Shown piece after piece: positions 63,216 through 64,000 of a stretch of DNA of 64,000 nt. The stretch comes from Lachnospiraceae bacterium (GTDB taxonomy: Bacteria > Bacillota > Clostridia > Lachnospirales > Lachnospiraceae), in NCBI GenBank assembly GCA_016291655.1, contig JAEEYF010000021.1, positions 31,383 to 95,382 of the forward strand, given 5' to 3'. The notes beneath the pieces were generated by a model, which was given only the letters and a program-made list of their open reading frames with translations, was not told the origin of the DNA and made no database searches. The number at the start of each line of letters is the position of its first letter. Position 1 is the stretch's first letter. A program made the position numbers and the translations under genes.

Positions 63216-63782
63216 TTGAAGAAAAAGACGGTTTTTTTTATAATTGGAATAGTATTTGTGATATGGCTGGCAGGGTGTCTTGCTCCTCGGGGAGAGGACG
63301 GGAAAGAAAAGAATCCCACGCCCACAGTCTCTGTTCCTGCCACTGAAACACCGTCTGCAACACCTTCCGTAACCACTCCCGACATTAAAGAAGAGATCCC
63401 CGTACCCAAAGCAGATATCATTATCTACAGTCTTGATTCCGATAACTTTGAAAAGATAGCCATACAGGTTAAGGTTGATGCCGAAAAGATCACCTTGTTC
63501 GATCTGGTAAAAAAGATCACGGTAAGTCTCGGAGACGAGTCTTTTACCGTAGAAGTCAAGAATGCGTTTTTCGAAAAGACCAAAGCCATCGTTGACTTTG
63601 AGCCTGAAGGCGCACCCGGTTTTACTTCTCCGAATTACGAATCTTCACTCCTCGATTGTATAGCACAGAGCATTATCGAAAACTACGAAAGCTGCACTGC
63701 GGTTGTGTTCAGGATCAACGGAGAGGCATATGTTTCCGATAACTTTAATTTCGGTATAAACGATGCGTATATGATTAAATAG
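63216..63782 (+). CDS. Lipoprotein with GerMN-like domain
   Basis: Exported lipoprotein of 188 residues. The signal peptide ends in a perfect lipobox LAGC (Cys20), followed by a Pro/Thr/Ser-rich spacer (NPTPTVSVPATETPSATP), then a ~125-residue alpha/beta domain whose layout (IIIYSLDSDNFEKIAIQV, TKAIVDFEPE, SLLDCIAQSIIENYESCTAVVFRINGE) resembles GerMN domains of spore germination and envelope proteins. The start is a TTG with GGAGG ten bases upstream; it gives a clean MKKK signal peptide, unlike a GTG 12 codons earlier. Function unknown; the domain call is by eye. Confidence 0.72.
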   Translation: MKKKTVFFIIGIVFVIWLAGCLAPRGEDGKEKNPTPTVSVPATETPSATPSVTTPDIKEEIPVPKADIIIYSLDSDNFEKIAIQVKVDAEKITLFDLVKKITVSLGDESFTVEVKNAFFEKTKAIVDFEPEGAPGFTSPNYESSLLDCIAQSIIENYESCTAVVFRINGEAYVSDNFNFGINDAYMIK

Positions 63783-63802
63783 GTTACGTATAACGACAAG
63801 TT

Positions 63803-63840
63803 AACGCTTGCAGACATTGAGTTTGTTTGCAAGCGTTTTT
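63803..63840 (+). terminator. Intrinsic terminator after the GerMN-like lipoprotein gene
   Basis: AACGCTTGCA (63803-63812) and TGCAAGCGTT (63828-63837) form a perfect 10-base stem with a 15-base loop and a T tract (63836-63840). Confidence 0.85.
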
Positions 63841-63842
63841 GA

Positions 63843-64000
63843 TTATATCAGGACCCCTCGTTACTGTTCACACGATATAAAAGGTCACCGTTTTACAGTG
63901 ATTGATGCTCGCGCCGCGTGTTCCACGCGGACTTCTGCAACGCAGAAGTTGCCGTTATTAAGCCGTTTCTGGAAAAACGTGTTTTTCCAGAAACGGCTTA
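63843..64000. repeat. Multi-hairpin intergenic element (possible structured RNA or dispersed repeat)
   Basis: No gene is visible here. Five inverted repeats follow one another: TTATATC/GATATAA (63843-63849 with 63874-63880), an imperfect TCACCG/CAGTGA (63885-63890 with 63896-63901), CCGCGTG-TTC-CACGCGG (63914-63930), ACTTCTGC-AAC-GCAGAAGT (63931-63949), and a perfect 19-base stem with a CGTG loop (63959-64000) that runs to the last base of the window and may be longer. The middle two stems abut without a gap, have three-base loops, and are far more GC-rich than nearby intergenic DNA. Nature unknown. Confidence 0.6.

Overview
All of the roughly 60 genes in this 64 kb window lie on the + strand. 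It looks like chromosomal housekeeping DNA from an anaerobic Clostridia-class Firmicute, most likely Lachnospiraceae (Butyrivibrio-like). That placement is an inference. It rests on Firmicute-type markers (RecU, HisZ plus short HisG, PrkC with PASTA repeats, DivIB, Asp23/Gls24, RsgA), strong AGGAGG ribosome sites, moderate GC, and gene orders such as nusB-xseA-xseB-ispA-dxs-tlyA-nadK-argR and priA-def-fmt-rlmN-stp-prkC-rsgA-rpe. I see no rRNA, tRNA, insertion sequence, prophage or CRISPR array. No gene-free stretch exceeds about 250 bases.

Layout. 1-3920: RNA-modification genes (a partial rsmF-type methyltransferase, an RsuA-family and an RluC/D-family pseudouridine synthase), a small membrane protein, and recU. 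3950-9892: a histidine operon, hisZ-G-D-B-A, ending in HisIE with an extra degenerate HisF-like barrel at its N-terminus; hisC, hisH and a normal hisF are missing. 10036-17384: a five-gene ABC export system with two lipoprotein adaptors, one 933-residue FtsX-type permease and two ATPases, the second carrying a C-terminal AbrB-like domain. 17511-24778: a tiny membrane protein, Asp23, nusB, xseAB, isoprenoid genes ispA and dxs, tlyA, nadK, argR. 24901-35277: yebC, a 1365-residue secreted Ig-like (Big2) repeat protein, recN, glgA, priA. 35327-43455: def, fmt, rlmN, the Stp/PrkC phosphatase-kinase pair, rsgA, rpe, ychF, closed by two back-to-back terminators. 43617-51033: a compact division cluster, mraZ-rsmH-ftsL-PBP-ftsW-divIB-ftsZ, without mur genes. 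51110-60359: a ten-gene Mrp/complex-I-like ion antiporter operon with four NuoL/M/N-type subunits and no hydrogenase or dehydrogenase genes. 60377-63782: folD, rimO, pgsA and a GerMN-like lipoprotein. The final ~160 bases are a run of strong hairpins that no gene explains.

The points most worth a second look are the terminal multi-hairpin element, the expanded Mrp-like operon with its dispersed MrpA parts, the ATPase-AbrB fusion within a two-adaptor exporter, the HisF-like/HisIE fusion, the phased MraZ operator and the terminator-like hairpin in front of ftsZ. I found no clear, wholly new defence or mobile system.
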